Source: Methanoculleus taiwanensis
GTDB taxonomy: Archaea; Halobacteriota; Methanomicrobia; Methanomicrobiales; Methanoculleaceae
DNA length: 64,000 nucleotides
Direction: 5' to 3'
Assembly: GCF_004102725.1 (NCBI RefSeq)
Contig: NZ_LHQS01000002.1
Coordinates: 1,070,096-1,134,095, forward strand
The notes under the pieces were generated by a model. It made no database searches, was not told where the DNA came from, and saw nothing but the letters and a program-made list of their open reading frames with translations. Positions 52,909 to 62,057 of the stretch are shown one piece after another; positions within the stretch are counted from its first letter, which is position 1, and each line of letters begins with the position of its first letter. The position numbers and the translations under genes were made by a program.

Positions 52909-52919
52909 TTAATATAATA
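52909..52919 (+). promoter_or_regulatory. TATA box of fae-hps
   Basis: TTAATATAATA, about 30 bases before the ATG at 52946, giving a transcript that starts very near the coding region. The box is strong, as expected for a highly expressed enzyme. Confidence 0.6.
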
Positions 52920-52920
52920 T

Positions 52921-52939
52921 GCCCTCCAACTATGAGGGC
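52921..52939 (+). promoter_or_regulatory. Inverted repeat just after the fae-hps TATA box
   Basis: GCCCTC and GAGGGC form perfect 6-base arms around seven bases. The repeat lies between the TATA box and the predicted transcription start, where a bound repressor would block the start. Confidence 0.5.
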
Positions 52940-52945
52940 AGAATA

Positions 52946-54139
52946 ATGGGGAAATCTATGTATCTTATTGGCGAAGCACTCGTTGGAGAAGGCGCGGAAC
53001 TCGCGCATATCGATTTAATTATCGGGGATAAGAACGGAGCCGTCGGGCAGGCGTTCGCAAATGCATTCTCGCAGCTCTCGGCGGGCCACACGCCCCTGCT
53101 CGGTGTCGTGCGTCCGAACCTGATGACCAAGCCCGCAACCCTCGTCATCCCGAAGGTCACCCTCAAGAAAGAGGCGCAGGTGAACCAGATGTTCGGGCCC
53201 ATGCAGGCCGCAGTCGCAAAGGCCGTAGCCGACTCGGTCGAAGAAGGTGTCTTTGAGGGGATCGATCTCGAGGATATCGTTATCCTCGCAAGCGTTTTCA
53301 TGCACCCGAGCGCCGAGGACTACAACAGGATCTACCGCTTCAACTACGGGGCGATGAAGCTCGCCGTCCGGCGTGCGCTCGATAAGTTCCCCGACACCGG
53401 GACGCTCCTCCATGAAAAAGACCGTGCAGCCCACGCCGTCATGGGCTTCAAGGTGCAGCGGCTCTGGGATCCGCCCTACCTGCAGGTCGCCATGGACCTC
53501 GTGGACATGCGGCAGGTCGAGCGGGTGCTCTCCGAACTTCCGCAGAACGATCACCTCCTCATCGAGGCCGGCACACCGCTCATCAAGAAGTTCGGTCTCT
53601 CGGTGATAGGCGAGATCCGGAAACTCCGGCCGAACGCCTTCATCATCGCGGACTTAAAGACGCTCGACACCGGCAACCTCGAGGCACGGATGGCCGCCGA
53701 CGCCGGCGCCGACGCCGTCGTCATCTCCGGGCTTGCGCCCGTCTCGACGATCGAAAAGGCGATCAGCGACACCAAAAAGACCGGTATCTACACCGTCGTC
53801 GACATGCTGAACGTCGAAGACCCGGTCGGCCTCATCGCGAGCCTCGCCGTCAAGCCCGATATCGTCGAACTCCACCGTGCTATCGACGTGGAAGGAACCG
53901 AGCACGCCTGGGGCAACATCCCTGCCATCAAGGAAGCGGGCGGCAAGAGGCTCCTCGTCGCAACGGCAGGCGGCATCAGGCAGCACGTCGTGAAGAAGGC
54001 TCTTGCCTCCGGTGCCGATATCCTCGTCGTCGGGCGCGCCATCACCGCAAGCAAGAACATCCAGCATGCGGCCGAAGAGTTCCTCGAAGAACTCAGCCAG
54101 GAAGAGATCGACCAGTTCAGAATCATGACCGATTTCTAA
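52946..54139 (+). CDS. fae-hps: Bifunctional formaldehyde-activating enzyme / 3-hexulose-6-phosphate synthase
   Basis: A 397-residue fusion. Residues 1-165 are Fae, which joins formaldehyde to tetrahydromethanopterin (MYLIGEALVGEGAELAHIDL, with the catalytic His). The rest is Hps (VAMDLVDMRQVERVLSEL, ADLKTLDTGNLEARMA, DMLNVED), an OMP-decarboxylase-like barrel that makes or splits hexulose-6-phosphate. In archaea without the pentose phosphate pathway this supplies ribulose-5-phosphate and handles the formaldehyde released. ATG at 52946 fits the TATA box; 52958 is an alternative with GGGG before it. Confidence 0.95.
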   Translation: MGKSMYLIGEALVGEGAELAHIDLIIGDKNGAVGQAFANAFSQLSAGHTPLLGVVRPNLMTKPATLVIPKVTLKKEAQVNQMFGPMQAAVAKAVADSVEEGVFEGIDLEDIVILASVFMHPSAEDYNRIYRFNYGAMKLAVRRALDKFPDTGTLLHEKDRAAHAVMGFKVQRLWDPPYLQVAMDLVDMRQVERVLSELPQNDHLLIEAGTPLIKKFGLSVIGEIRKLRPNAFIIADLKTLDTGNLEARMAADAGADAVVISGLAPVSTIEKAISDTKKTGIYTVVDMLNVEDPVGLIASLAVKPDIVELHRAIDVEGTEHAWGNIPAIKEAGGKRLLVATAGGIRQHVVKKALASGADILVVGRAITASKNIQHAAEEFLEELSQEEIDQFRIMTDF

Positions 54140-54159
54140 TCGGTCGGAATACTTTTTTT
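54127..54159 (+). terminator. Hairpin and T tract after fae-hps
   Basis: GACCGATT and AATCGGTC form a perfect 8-base hairpin with a three-base loop, overlapping the stop codon, followed by seven T residues (54153-54159). Confidence 0.7.
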
Positions 54160-54353
54160 CCTGTCCCTGCCCGAAAAGAGGGGTGTATTTATCGCCGCGG
54201 ATACTGCGGCCCTCCCGGGATGGACTGCACGGCCGGCTCCGGCGGCAGGAAAGCCCCTGCGACGGAGGTACGGTGAAACATATGCTCATCCGGTATGGAA
54301 TCGCCGGGAACCGTACCGGAATGCTTTAGAAGATCAGAGCGCAACTCTGCGGT

Positions 54354-55136
54354 ATGCATAGAGCGATACTCCGACTCTCTCTCTTCGTGCTGGTGGTTCT
54401 CGCACTGCTGGTCTCCGGATGCACCGATAGCGGCGATGTTGCCGGGCCGCAGACTCCGTTAACGACGCTGCCGACGGCAGAGTCCACGGATCAGGCGACG
54501 ACGCTCCAGACTCCGGTGACGACTGCAACGGTGCCGTACTCACCGGAGTACCAGGCTGCAGACCTCGTATCGTCTCCCGGCGGAGCGGAGGACTGGCTGA
54601 TCACCGCTGTCGACACGACGAACGGAACCTACCGGATACGGACGGTTGTTGGAGACGGCGACGCTGCATATGTCCTGTACGACAACCGTTCGGCGGATAC
54701 CCCGGCAGACGCACGGGAGTTCGATGAGAGTGGCGTCACTCAGCAGAGGATCGTGATGCAGATACCGATCAAAGACGGCAGCGGCAACCTGCAGGGGGGT
54801 TTCGTCTACGACACGCCGGAAACCATGCGGTTCGTCGCCCCCTCGCCGGAACTGCTGGCCGGCGAGGTGGACTACGTGCTCACGATCCGGTATAACGGGA
54901 CGGTGTGGATCTTTTCGGAACTCGACGGTACCTCGCCGTCGGAGTGGACTGATACTATCGACGAGAAGAAGGAGTTCCCGCTCGGCACCGGGAGAGGTGC
55001 GTACGTGACGGTGAAGAAGGCCGCACCGGTTTCGGGAGTCCTCTCTGCTGCCCTCTCTGCCGACGGCGTCGTCGTCGCAGAGTCGGAGAACGACAGCCCG
55101 GTTGCTCTCCTCTCCCTCTCTTTCTCAACAGCATAA
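54354..55136 (+). CDS. Exported lipoprotein, function unknown
   Basis: A 260-residue protein with a signal peptide and lipobox (VLALLVSGC), a Thr-rich linker (residues 30-60) and a beta-rich outer domain (YRIRTVVGDGDAAYVLYDNR). The linker and domain style are like the lipoprotein at 12940. No family recognised. Confidence 0.7.
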   Translation: MHRAILRLSLFVLVVLALLVSGCTDSGDVAGPQTPLTTLPTAESTDQATTLQTPVTTATVPYSPEYQAADLVSSPGGAEDWLITAVDTTNGTYRIRTVVGDGDAAYVLYDNRSADTPADAREFDESGVTQQRIVMQIPIKDGSGNLQGGFVYDTPETMRFVAPSPELLAGEVDYVLTIRYNGTVWIFSELDGTSPSEWTDTIDEKKEFPLGTGRGAYVTVKKAAPVSGVLSAALSADGVVVAESENDSPVALLSLSFSTA

Positions 55137-55149
55137 TCCATTTTTCCGG

Positions 55150-55830
55150 TCACGCGGTCGTCACCCGGATATCGTCGATGATCGCAATATCGGGTTCGTC
55201 CCCGACCCCCCAGGTTGACCCGCCGCCTATCCGGAGCGATATGCATTCGTCCGGTCTGACGGGTTCACCGGAGAGCGTCCGTAACAGCGACGTCCCGAGA
55301 TACCGGCCGTCGATCCAGACCGATTGGGTCGATGCGTCACGGTCGTAGCAGACGGCGAACCGGTGCCACTGCCCCGCCCTGACTACAGGTTCGTCGGAGT
55401 AGAGGCAGTGCTTCCCTGATTCGTTCCGCTGGTTGTAGCCGATCCGGCCGCCCTCGATCACCTGCAGCGAATAGAGGAGCGATTCTTTCCCGGGAACCTC
55501 CCCGAGGATGTACAGGCTGCTGCAGGTAAGAGTGCCGAGTTTGGTGGTCTTGAACCACCCCTCGACTCTGTAGCTGCCGGTATAGTCCAGTGTCTTGATG
55601 AGCGCCCTGCCGGGCGCATCGACCTTTCCTTCGACGATACAGGCTGCTGCATACTCTCCTGTATGGGAGTCGGTTCCGATCCGCCACCGGCACTGCGCCT
55701 CATCCCAGTTCTCAAAAGTCCCGGTCTCGAAAGAGTCTTCAAAGAGCAGGAGCGGGATCTCTATCGCCGAGACGTGACCGGCAAGGGCTGCGGCAACCAC
55801 CAGAAGCAGGGCATACTCTTTCAAACTCAT
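55150..55830 (-). CDS. Secreted LamG/concanavalin-A-like protein
   Basis: A 226-residue protein. The ATG at 55830 begins a signal peptide (YALLLVVAAALAGHVSA). The mature part is a single jelly-roll domain: FEDSFETGTFENWD, then YRVEGWFKTTKLGTLTCSS, and GQWHRFAVCYDRDASTQSVW with WIDGRYLGTSLL, the usual LamG strand pattern. It probably binds carbohydrate at the cell surface. Convergent with the lipoprotein gene. Confidence 0.7.
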   Translation of the reverse strand: MSLKEYALLLVVAAALAGHVSAIEIPLLLFEDSFETGTFENWDEAQCRWRIGTDSHTGEYAAACIVEGKVDAPGRALIKTLDYTGSYRVEGWFKTTKLGTLTCSSLYILGEVPGKESLLYSLQVIEGGRIGYNQRNESGKHCLYSDEPVVRAGQWHRFAVCYDRDASTQSVWIDGRYLGTSLLRTLSGEPVRPDECISLRIGGGSTWGVGDEPDIAIIDDIRVTTA

Positions 55831-55924
55831 CACGCTTCTCTCCCACACCGGCCGTACGGAACGTATACCCGCTGAAAGCAGGGCGCGCAACCGTGAGCGA
55901 TGATACACGAAACCCGTAAAAAAG

Positions 55925-57019
55925 TTAGTGGTCGGGGAGGCTGATTGTCAGGCCTTCGTTATCGACCTCGGTGGCGATGGCGATCTTCAGGCCGAGGGAT
56001 CCGAAAACCGTGGCCACGTCTGCTTCATCGCGGTCGGTGATGACGGCGATCGAGGGGCCTACCGAACTCATCCCGACGAACTCAAGTCCGGCATCGCGTA
56101 GGGCGGCCATATACCGGTAGAGTTCGAACCCGTGGTGCTCGACCTCGGCACGCTTCGAACCGCGGAACTCGATCTCCCAGATGATCTCGCCGATCTTCGC
56201 AAGATTGCCCTGCTCGAGAGCCGGGATAAGGTCCATCAGAACCATATACGACTTGAGCTCGCGGTCGCGGTAGTCGAGCGTCCGTGCCTTGTTCATCAGG
56301 AGATCGAACTCTTTCTCACCGGCGCTCGAGATGTCCGAGGGCGGGATGGCGATGTAAACCCGCTTCCCTTCGGCGAAGGGATGGCGGTAGACGAGCGTCA
56401 GTTCGTCGCCCATAATCGCCATGCCGCCGTAGGTGCTGACGGCAGGCCCGACGCCGGTCTCGAACCCGAAGGCGACACTTCCCTCGGCCGTCTCTTCGAC
56501 GTAGTTGCTGCCGAGGAGGAGGCGGAGCTGATCCTGCGTCAGCGGAGAGCCGATCGCAGCGTTCAGGGCGTTTGCAACGGCGATCAGAATGGTGCTGGTC
56601 GACCCGAGGCCTACATGCTCGTGCATGTGGTCGCGTGCCGAGATGGCGAACCCTCCCTCGTAGCCGACGACGTTCCGGAAGACCTCGATGAAGTGGCGCA
56701 GGATGGGCTTTCGCGAGTAGTCGATCTCTATTCCGGATGGGATGCAGGTAACCTCTGCGGTGCAGTACGTCTGAATGGCAAACCCGATCCCGCCGCCGCC
56801 CGGCCGGTCCGGCGCGAACCGGTTCATGTCAAGGACGGTGAGGTGGATGCGGGAGGGTGCCCGCACCCGTACGGTTCCCGGGACGGGAGAAAGAGCGTAC
56901 TCCTTTTTTAACCCGAGTGTCCGGAGATTCTCACCCGGAGGGAATGAGGGGAATTCGTACTCGACGAGATCGAGATCGCCTCCCCGTATCTTCATGACAG
57001 CCATGGTATCACAATCCAT
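55925..57019 (-). CDS. Beta-ribofuranosylaminobenzene 5'-phosphate synthase family (methanopterin pathway)
   Basis: A GHMP-kinase-fold protein of 364 residues. APSRIHLTVLDMNRFAPDRPGGGGIGFAI is, split in its parts, the family start; the phosphate loop is HEHVGLGSTSTILIAVANAL. The family makes beta-RFA-P from p-aminobenzoate and PRPP, the first committed step to tetrahydromethanopterin. An N-terminal extension of about 45 residues precedes the fold. Its start touches the stop of the DUF2148 gene, so the two are coupled. Confidence 0.75.
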   Translation of the reverse strand: MDCDTMAVMKIRGGDLDLVEYEFPSFPPGENLRTLGLKKEYALSPVPGTVRVRAPSRIHLTVLDMNRFAPDRPGGGGIGFAIQTYCTAEVTCIPSGIEIDYSRKPILRHFIEVFRNVVGYEGGFAISARDHMHEHVGLGSTSTILIAVANALNAAIGSPLTQDQLRLLLGSNYVEETAEGSVAFGFETGVGPAVSTYGGMAIMGDELTLVYRHPFAEGKRVYIAIPPSDISSAGEKEFDLLMNKARTLDYRDRELKSYMVLMDLIPALEQGNLAKIGEIIWEIEFRGSKRAEVEHHGFELYRYMAALRDAGLEFVGMSSVGPSIAVITDRDEADVATVFGSLGLKIAIATEVDNEGLTISLPDH

Positions 57020-57576
57020 TAGCGTGTGCGGTCAAAGAAGATATTCTTGCCAGATGCCTTGAGAGGAATACCGTAGGCGACGCCGCACCCCGGCATCCAG
57101 CCGAGCCTGATCGCGCCGACGCCGGCGGTATACATGATCCGGTTGTCGACATTGTGGATGGACGCCGTCTTCGCGGCAGAGCCGACGGCGATGCCGAGAT
57201 CTGCCATCCTGACGACGCAGTTATACCCTTTGAACGGCGTATCCCTCTTCAGGGTCTCCTTCTGCGCTTCCAGCATCGCTGCACAGGTCACAAATCCGCA
57301 TCCTCCACAGTTGATCCCGACGACGCTTCCAACATCGGATCCGATAAGGACGCAAGCGTCGCTCTCTCTTACGTTCTTTGCATCCCTGATGAAGAAAGCC
57401 AGATCGTTCTCTTCGCCGAAGGCGTTCATCGACCCGGCAAGCTCGCGGAGCTCGTCACCGGTGACCACTGCGATCGTTATCGCATCGACTCCTTTTCCCT
57501 TCGGAGCCGTCCGTGCGGAGAGTGCCATCAACCGGGCGACGGTGATGACGGCTTGTGTCTCGACACTGCTGTTCAT
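57019..57576 (-). CDS. DUF2148 ferredoxin-like domain protein
   Basis: A 185-residue protein with GINCGGCGFVTCAAMLEAQK, the Cys cluster of DUF2148, and NRIMYTAGVGAIRLGWMPGC at the end. Common in methanogens and other anaerobes; it probably binds an iron-sulfur cluster. Its stop overlaps the start of the beta-RFAP synthase gene, which hints at a link with pterin or redox metabolism. Confidence 0.8.
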   Translation of the reverse strand: MNSSVETQAVITVARLMALSARTAPKGKGVDAITIAVVTGDELRELAGSMNAFGEENDLAFFIRDAKNVRESDACVLIGSDVGSVVGINCGGCGFVTCAAMLEAQKETLKRDTPFKGYNCVVRMADLGIAVGSAAKTASIHNVDNRIMYTAGVGAIRLGWMPGCGVAYGIPLKASGKNIFFDRTR

Positions 57577-57757
57577 GCGGATAGTATTGCCTTGCCGAGA
57601 TGTTAGTAGATCCGATGCTCTGTCTGACAGCCCTGATAGCCGTATAGGCAGGTCTCGTCGGGCTGCCGGCGATATGTTTATATGTGTGCTCCCGGTATCT
57701 CATGCTTGTATCGACGACGTCAAAAGCAGAGTATAACTCTGGTTTAGGGGAAAAACA

Positions 57758-58015
57758 ATGGGGGGAAGAGTAAAGGCATTTGTAGTCTACCTTGGGTTAA
57801 TCATTACCTACGGAGTCGCATCGCTCTTTGTATGGACATTCCTGAAAGCATACTCATCGCCGGAGAAGGCCGTGATCTTCTCGATCGATCAATTCGGAGA
57901 AGCATCTCTTGAATACCTGATGTTCCTTGTCCTGATGCCGCTTATGACGCTCGCTCTCTTCTATGCCATCGAGACGATGGGCGGGGAGAGAAGCGTACGG
58001 GATAAGCGCCCCTGA
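57758..58015 (+). CDS. Small two-span membrane protein (85 aa)
   Basis: Two hydrophobic spans (AFVVYLGLIITYGVASLFVW and YLMFLVLMPLMTLALFYAI) joined by a polar loop. A TTTAGGGG ribosome site and an upstream GTTTATATG TATA-like element support it. Unrecognised. Confidence 0.65.
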   Translation: MGGRVKAFVVYLGLIITYGVASLFVWTFLKAYSSPEKAVIFSIDQFGEASLEYLMFLVLMPLMTLALFYAIETMGGERSVRDKRP

Positions 58016-58053
58016 CCGGGCGCGGTATCGAAGAGAAGAAAAAACGTGCCTAA

Positions 58054-58100
58054 AGGGCTTTTCCTCCGCTCGCAAGCGATGCCGTGCGGATGAAAAGCCT
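58054..58100. promoter_or_regulatory. Hairpin between the small membrane protein gene and msrA
   Basis: GGCTTTTC (58056-58063) pairs with GAAAAGCC (58092-58099), and after one mismatch TCCGC pairs with GCGGA, giving 13 of 14 bases around a 16-base loop that itself contains CGCAAGCG. A second small hairpin (GCCC-AATC-GGGC) follows near 58120. It could end transcription or lie in the msrA leader. Confidence 0.4.
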
Positions 58101-58197
58101 GTCTTCAACGGCTCAGAAAGCCCAATCGGGCACTCGTATATCTCATATGCACGTACCGTCGGCACCTTTTTTATTCATCACCGTAAGGATGCTACCG

Positions 58198-58686
58198 ATG
58201 GCAGAGAAGAGTGATTTTGAGAAGGCTACGTTCGGTGCAGGCTGTTTCTGGGGCGTCGAAGAGGCGTTCCAGGAGGTTCCCGGCGTCGTATCGACGGCGG
58301 TCGGGTTTATGGGAGGTACGGTCGAGAACCCCTCCTACCGGGATGTCTGCACGGGGCGAACCGGCCATGCGGAGGTGGTCGAGGTAGTGTACGACCCGAC
58401 GGTGGTGCGGTACGAGAACCTGCTGCACGTATTCTGGACGGTGCATGACCCGACGACGCTAAACCGGCAGGGGCCGGATGTCGGGACGCAGTACCGGTCG
58501 GTGATCTTTTACCACACCCCGGAGCAGGAGGCCGCCGCCCGGGAGTCGAAAGAGCAGATCGGGCGCTCCGGCAAGTTTCGGAGGGAGATCGTCACCGCGA
58601 TCGAACCGGCCTCGACATTCTGGCGGGCGGAGGAGTATCACCAGCAGTATTTTGCGAAGCAGGGGAGGACGGGCTGTCGGTTCTGA
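58198..58686 (+). CDS. msrA: Peptide methionine-S-sulfoxide reductase
   Basis: Repairs oxidised methionine. 162 residues; the catalytic Cys is in [14 protein letters not shown], with [29 protein letters not shown] and EEYHQQYF downstream, all typical. The ATG at 58198 is chosen because the family starts there. The usual resolving Cys is near the end (RTGCRF). Confidence 0.93.
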   Translation: MAEKSDFEKATFGAGCFWGVEEAFQEVPGVVSTAVGFMGGTVENPSYRDVCTGRTGHAEVVEVVYDPTVVRYENLLHVFWTVHDPTTLNRQGPDVGTQYRSVIFYHTPEQEAAARESKEQIGRSGKFRREIVTAIEPASTFWRAEEYHQQYFAKQGRTGCRF

Positions 58687-58701
58687 TCGGATGCCCGTCC
58701 G

Positions 58702-59400
58702 TCACTTGTACGTCCGTTTCGAGTAGGTGGCTTTTGCAGAGTCGCCGCCGCTCGCCACGATCGCCAGCCACTCGTAGACGGACTTGATCGTCCCGAACTG
58801 CTGGTAGCGGCGCATCGAGAAACCGACGCGCAGGGACGGGTCGAGCATCACCCTGCCGAGTTTTCGCATCCTTTGCGCTATCTCAAGGTCGTCTCCGGCG
58901 TCGATGCACCGGTACATCCCCGCCTCGATGAAGGCCTCGCGGTCGAACGCGGTATTGCATCCGAGCGTGAAGTAGATGGTTCGGGTATGGTAGCCGAGCC
59001 GGGAGAAGGTGTTGGCGCCGACGAGCGAGAGGTGGTTCTTGATCCCGCCTTCGAGGGGATAGACGGTGCCGTAGAGCTGGACGATATCGCGGCGGTCGAA
59101 GTCGCGTGCGATCGTCTCCACCCAGTTCCGGGGGAGGATGCAGTCCGCATCCGTCGTCGCGACGATCGATCCCTGCGACTCCATCGCGCCGTCGTTTCTG
59201 GCGCCCCCGACCTTCTTGCTCTTCTGGATAAAGACGCTGTCGGCGAGCGGTTCGGCGAGTTCGCGCGTCCGGTCTTTCGAGTTTCCGTCCACAACGATGA
59301 TCTCGTAGGTGCTGCGCGGCACCGTCTGGTCGGCGAGCGACGATAAGCACCGGGCGATATTTGCTTCTTCGTTGAAGGTCGGAATGATGATCGATATCAT
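58702..59400 (-). CDS. Family 2 glycosyltransferase
   Basis: A 232-residue GT-A enzyme: ISIIIPTFNEEANIARCLSS at the start, IIVVDGNSKDRT, and the DxD-type ATTDADCILP for the metal and nucleotide sugar. Last gene of a three-gene operon with four-base overlaps. It likely adds a sugar to a lipid or S-layer glycan. Confidence 0.88.
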   Translation of the reverse strand: MISIIIPTFNEEANIARCLSSLADQTVPRSTYEIIVVDGNSKDRTRELAEPLADSVFIQKSKKVGGARNDGAMESQGSIVATTDADCILPRNWVETIARDFDRRDIVQLYGTVYPLEGGIKNHLSLVGANTFSRLGYHTRTIYFTLGCNTAFDREAFIEAGMYRCIDAGDDLEIAQRMRKLGRVMLDPSLRVGFSMRRYQQFGTIKSVYEWLAIVASGGDSAKATYSKRTYK

Positions 59401-60374
59401 GGCTCCACCAGGTCTTTGTACAACTGTTGATGCAGTCCGGCAATAAGGTTGATGTCGTATTTCTCCGTCGACGCCCGTGCCTGACGCCTGCAGGCCTTCA
59501 GCAGACTGTCGTCTCCGAGCATCGTATGCACATCTTCGGTCTCGTGGAAGAAGAGCACCGAATCGCCGAAGATCTCACGGAACTCGTAGATGTCCCGTGC
59601 GATCACGGGAAGGCCGGTCGCGAGCGCCTCGACGATGACGAGGCCGAAGGTTTCGGCATGCGAGGGCATGAAGAAGACGTCCGCACCGCAGTACGGCGCC
59701 GAGATATCGTCGACGACACCCGTGAAGATGACGTTCTCGTGGCACCGGCTCTTCGCCACCTGGATCCGGGTATAGTCTTTTGAGAGCGTGCCGTAGGGAA
59801 ACCCGCCCACCCAGACCCAGGTTATCTCCGGGTGCGTCTCGGCGAGTTTGAGAAAATCGTAGATCCCCTTTCGCGGGGTCTGCTGCCCGACCGAGAGCAC
59901 AACCTTCCGGTCGGGGTCGATCCCGTACTGCTCCCGAAAGACCCGGCGCTTCTTTGCGTCCGGGGTGAAGTACTCCCGGTCGATGCCGTTCGGAATAAGG
60001 GTCTTTGCGACCTCGGGCACCATCTGGTCGGTCTCGCGGTGGCAGGGCTCGGAGATCGTGATGATGTGATCGAACTTCCGGTAGATCTTCGGGTATACCC
60101 GGTTGATCCGCGCGGAAAAAGCGACGTTTCCGTCGTTGAGCCGCGGCGTCGAGTGGGCGGTGAGGACTTTGACCCCGTCGGTGAACTTGAGGTGGTACAT
60201 CGCCCACGGCCCGAAAGTATGGTAGTGGGTCAGATCGAACCGATCTTTGTAGGAGTTTCGCGCCACTTCGAGGTCCGGAAGCCTGGAGAGATGACTATAC
60301 AGCGTCCGTGCCGCCGTCGCACACCCGATGTACTTGAGAAAACGGAAGTCTTCGACGAAGATGTTGACTCTCAT
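59397..60374 (-). CDS. Family 4 glycosyltransferase
   Basis: A 325-residue GT-B enzyme. VVLSVGQQTPRKGIYDFLKL, then DVFFMPSHAETFGLVIVEAL (the E-x7-E nucleotide-sugar site) are characteristic. Its ATG overlaps the stop of the FAD protein gene and its own stop overlaps the next start. Probably acts with its neighbours in building a surface glycan. Confidence 0.88.
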   Translation of the reverse strand: MRVNIFVEDFRFLKYIGCATAARTLYSHLSRLPDLEVARNSYKDRFDLTHYHTFGPWAMYHLKFTDGVKVLTAHSTPRLNDGNVAFSARINRVYPKIYRKFDHIITISEPCHRETDQMVPEVAKTLIPNGIDREYFTPDAKKRRVFREQYGIDPDRKVVLSVGQQTPRKGIYDFLKLAETHPEITWVWVGGFPYGTLSKDYTRIQVAKSRCHENVIFTGVVDDISAPYCGADVFFMPSHAETFGLVIVEALATGLPVIARDIYEFREIFGDSVLFFHETEDVHTMLGDDSLLKACRRQARASTEKYDINLIAGLHQQLYKDLVEP

Positions 60375-61702
60375 CGATCGGCCCTCGCAAAGGTGATTGC
60401 GCTCCTGATGCAGCCGTCCATGTTCAGATACTCGAACTCCGAGAAACGCCCGACAAGGGCGATATCCCGGGCACGGCAGTATTCCCGTACAAGCGTAATG
60501 TTCTTTCGGTAGTCGAGATCGTAGACGACATAGGCGAACTTCTGCCGTTCGACGCCGGTGTAGACGACGTCCCCGGCATCGCGGATGATACCTGCCCTGC
60601 AGAGCGAGGAGACGGTGTGATCGATAACCTCCGCATCGGTCATCAGGGAGATCGCATCGCCGTCGTTGTAGGTTATCTCGGCGAGGATAGAGCCGTGCCC
60701 TTCCGGAGCGACAGCGGTGCTGTAGTTCGAGGGGAAGGAGATCCGGTTGAAAAGCCCGACACTCTCTTCAGGGACATAGACCCAGGAGAGGTCGGGAACA
60801 GAGCCCGCGAGGCCAATGAAGACCGAGCAGAGGGAGTTGTAGCGGAGGGCGTCGCAGGCCTTGACGACCTCCTCCGGAACATCATCGAGGGTGGGGAGGA
60901 GCGCCTGGAGCGGGATCGTCGAGATGATCCGGTCGGCCTCTACCTCCCGCTCGCCGTCGCTGATGACGAACGATCCGTCTTTCTTGCGGATCGCGGTGAC
61001 GGAGAATCCGGTTATGACCGAAGGCATGACCGGGGCGGCAATCGCGTCGACCAGAGCCTCGATCCCTCCCGTCACCGGGTAGGTGAAGACGGCCTGGTGG
61101 GTGTAGCCCTCCGTCTCGATGCCGATCGCGGACTTGATGATATCCTCGACGGGCGGGCGGGGAATGCGGCCGTCGACCCAGTGGTGCGACATCCGTTCCG
61201 CGGGGTAGTTCCAGATCTTCTCGTTGTACGGGAGCATGTAGCACTCGGCTATTCCCCGCCCGAAGGTCGCGCCTATCCACTCGGCAAAGTTCGCCGGCGG
61301 CGGCACCTCTCCTTTCTCGACGGCGATGAGTGTCCTGACGAACTCGTTGATGCAGAAGAAGAGGTCGTCTTTCGGGAGGGCGGCAAGGCCGTTTTCGAAG
61401 GGGTATTTTACGTATCGACCTTTATAGAGGATCTTCGTATTGCGTGCCCGCTGGTCTTTATTCTCACCGAGCACCTCACGCATGAATGCGAGTACTTCGG
61501 TATCCCGCGAAAAAATGATATGCGAGCCTCCGATATCAAAGGTGAAACCGGCACTGGTGACCGATCGGCAGAGGCCGCCGATTCGTGGTTCGCGCTCCAG
61601 AACAACGACATCTTCTCCATTCTCCTGCAAGAGCCGGGCAAGGGTGATTCCCGTCAGCCCGCCGCCGAGTATCGCCGATTTCACGTTCCTATTGTTTGAC
61701 AT
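60371..61702 (-). CDS. FAD-dependent oxidoreductase, UDP-galactopyranose mutase / protoporphyrinogen oxidase-like
   Basis: A 443-residue flavoprotein. AILGGGLTGITLARLLQENG is the dinucleotide fold; GGLCRSVTSAGFTFDIGGSH is the amine-oxidase/mutase block. The pattern of NYPAERMSHHWVDGRIP and the glycosyltransferase neighbours favour a sugar-nucleotide enzyme over a haem enzyme. ATG at 61702 is taken because the fold starts eight codons later. First gene of the glycan operon. Confidence 0.8.
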   Translation of the reverse strand: MSNNRNVKSAILGGGLTGITLARLLQENGEDVVVLEREPRIGGLCRSVTSAGFTFDIGGSHIIFSRDTEVLAFMREVLGENKDQRARNTKILYKGRYVKYPFENGLAALPKDDLFFCINEFVRTLIAVEKGEVPPPANFAEWIGATFGRGIAECYMLPYNEKIWNYPAERMSHHWVDGRIPRPPVEDIIKSAIGIETEGYTHQAVFTYPVTGGIEALVDAIAAPVMPSVITGFSVTAIRKKDGSFVISDGEREVEADRIISTIPLQALLPTLDDVPEEVVKACDALRYNSLCSVFIGLAGSVPDLSWVYVPEESVGLFNRISFPSNYSTAVAPEGHGSILAEITYNDGDAISLMTDAEVIDHTVSSLCRAGIIRDAGDVVYTGVERQKFAYVVYDLDYRKNITLVREYCRARDIALVGRFSEFEYLNMDGCIRSAITFARADR

Positions 61703-62057
61703 CACAGGCTTATATGGTTGACCATCTATTCTGCCCTGAATTCTCGTCATTGCCCTGGTATCTCCTTCGGTTTCCGGTCTTCAACAGAATGTATCCCTCT
61801 GCCTCCGGCCTTATCGGCAGGGGGATATTTTCTCCCCGGGCACCGGAAAAGCCGGTTGTTTGTCGGCAATTGGAAATGTATTGCGTTATACTGGTAATGG
61901 AAACACATTTACTAATCGGACAGATATTTCTAAATTGGATTTCTTTGAAGTATTGCTATATTAGAGGTGCATTATTAGATAGTTTTTGCTTTAAGTGCCA
62001 TACTGTGGCTGAAAAAAATAGTTAACTATTAATAGTACACTAGAGCAATATTCGCAT
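61703..62057. other. AT-rich gap with divergent promoters
   Basis: About 355 bases, much more AT-rich than its surroundings, between the glycan operon and the HAMP gene. TTAACTATTAATAGTAC near 62021-62037 contains a TATA-like element about 28 bases before the ATG at 62058 and an overlapping palindrome (TATTAATA). No gene seen. Confidence 0.45.

Noticed and set aside
58054..58130. Known riboswitch upstream of msrA
   Set aside because: The hairpins do not match the conserved core of any riboswitch class I can recall, such as fluoride or SAM types.
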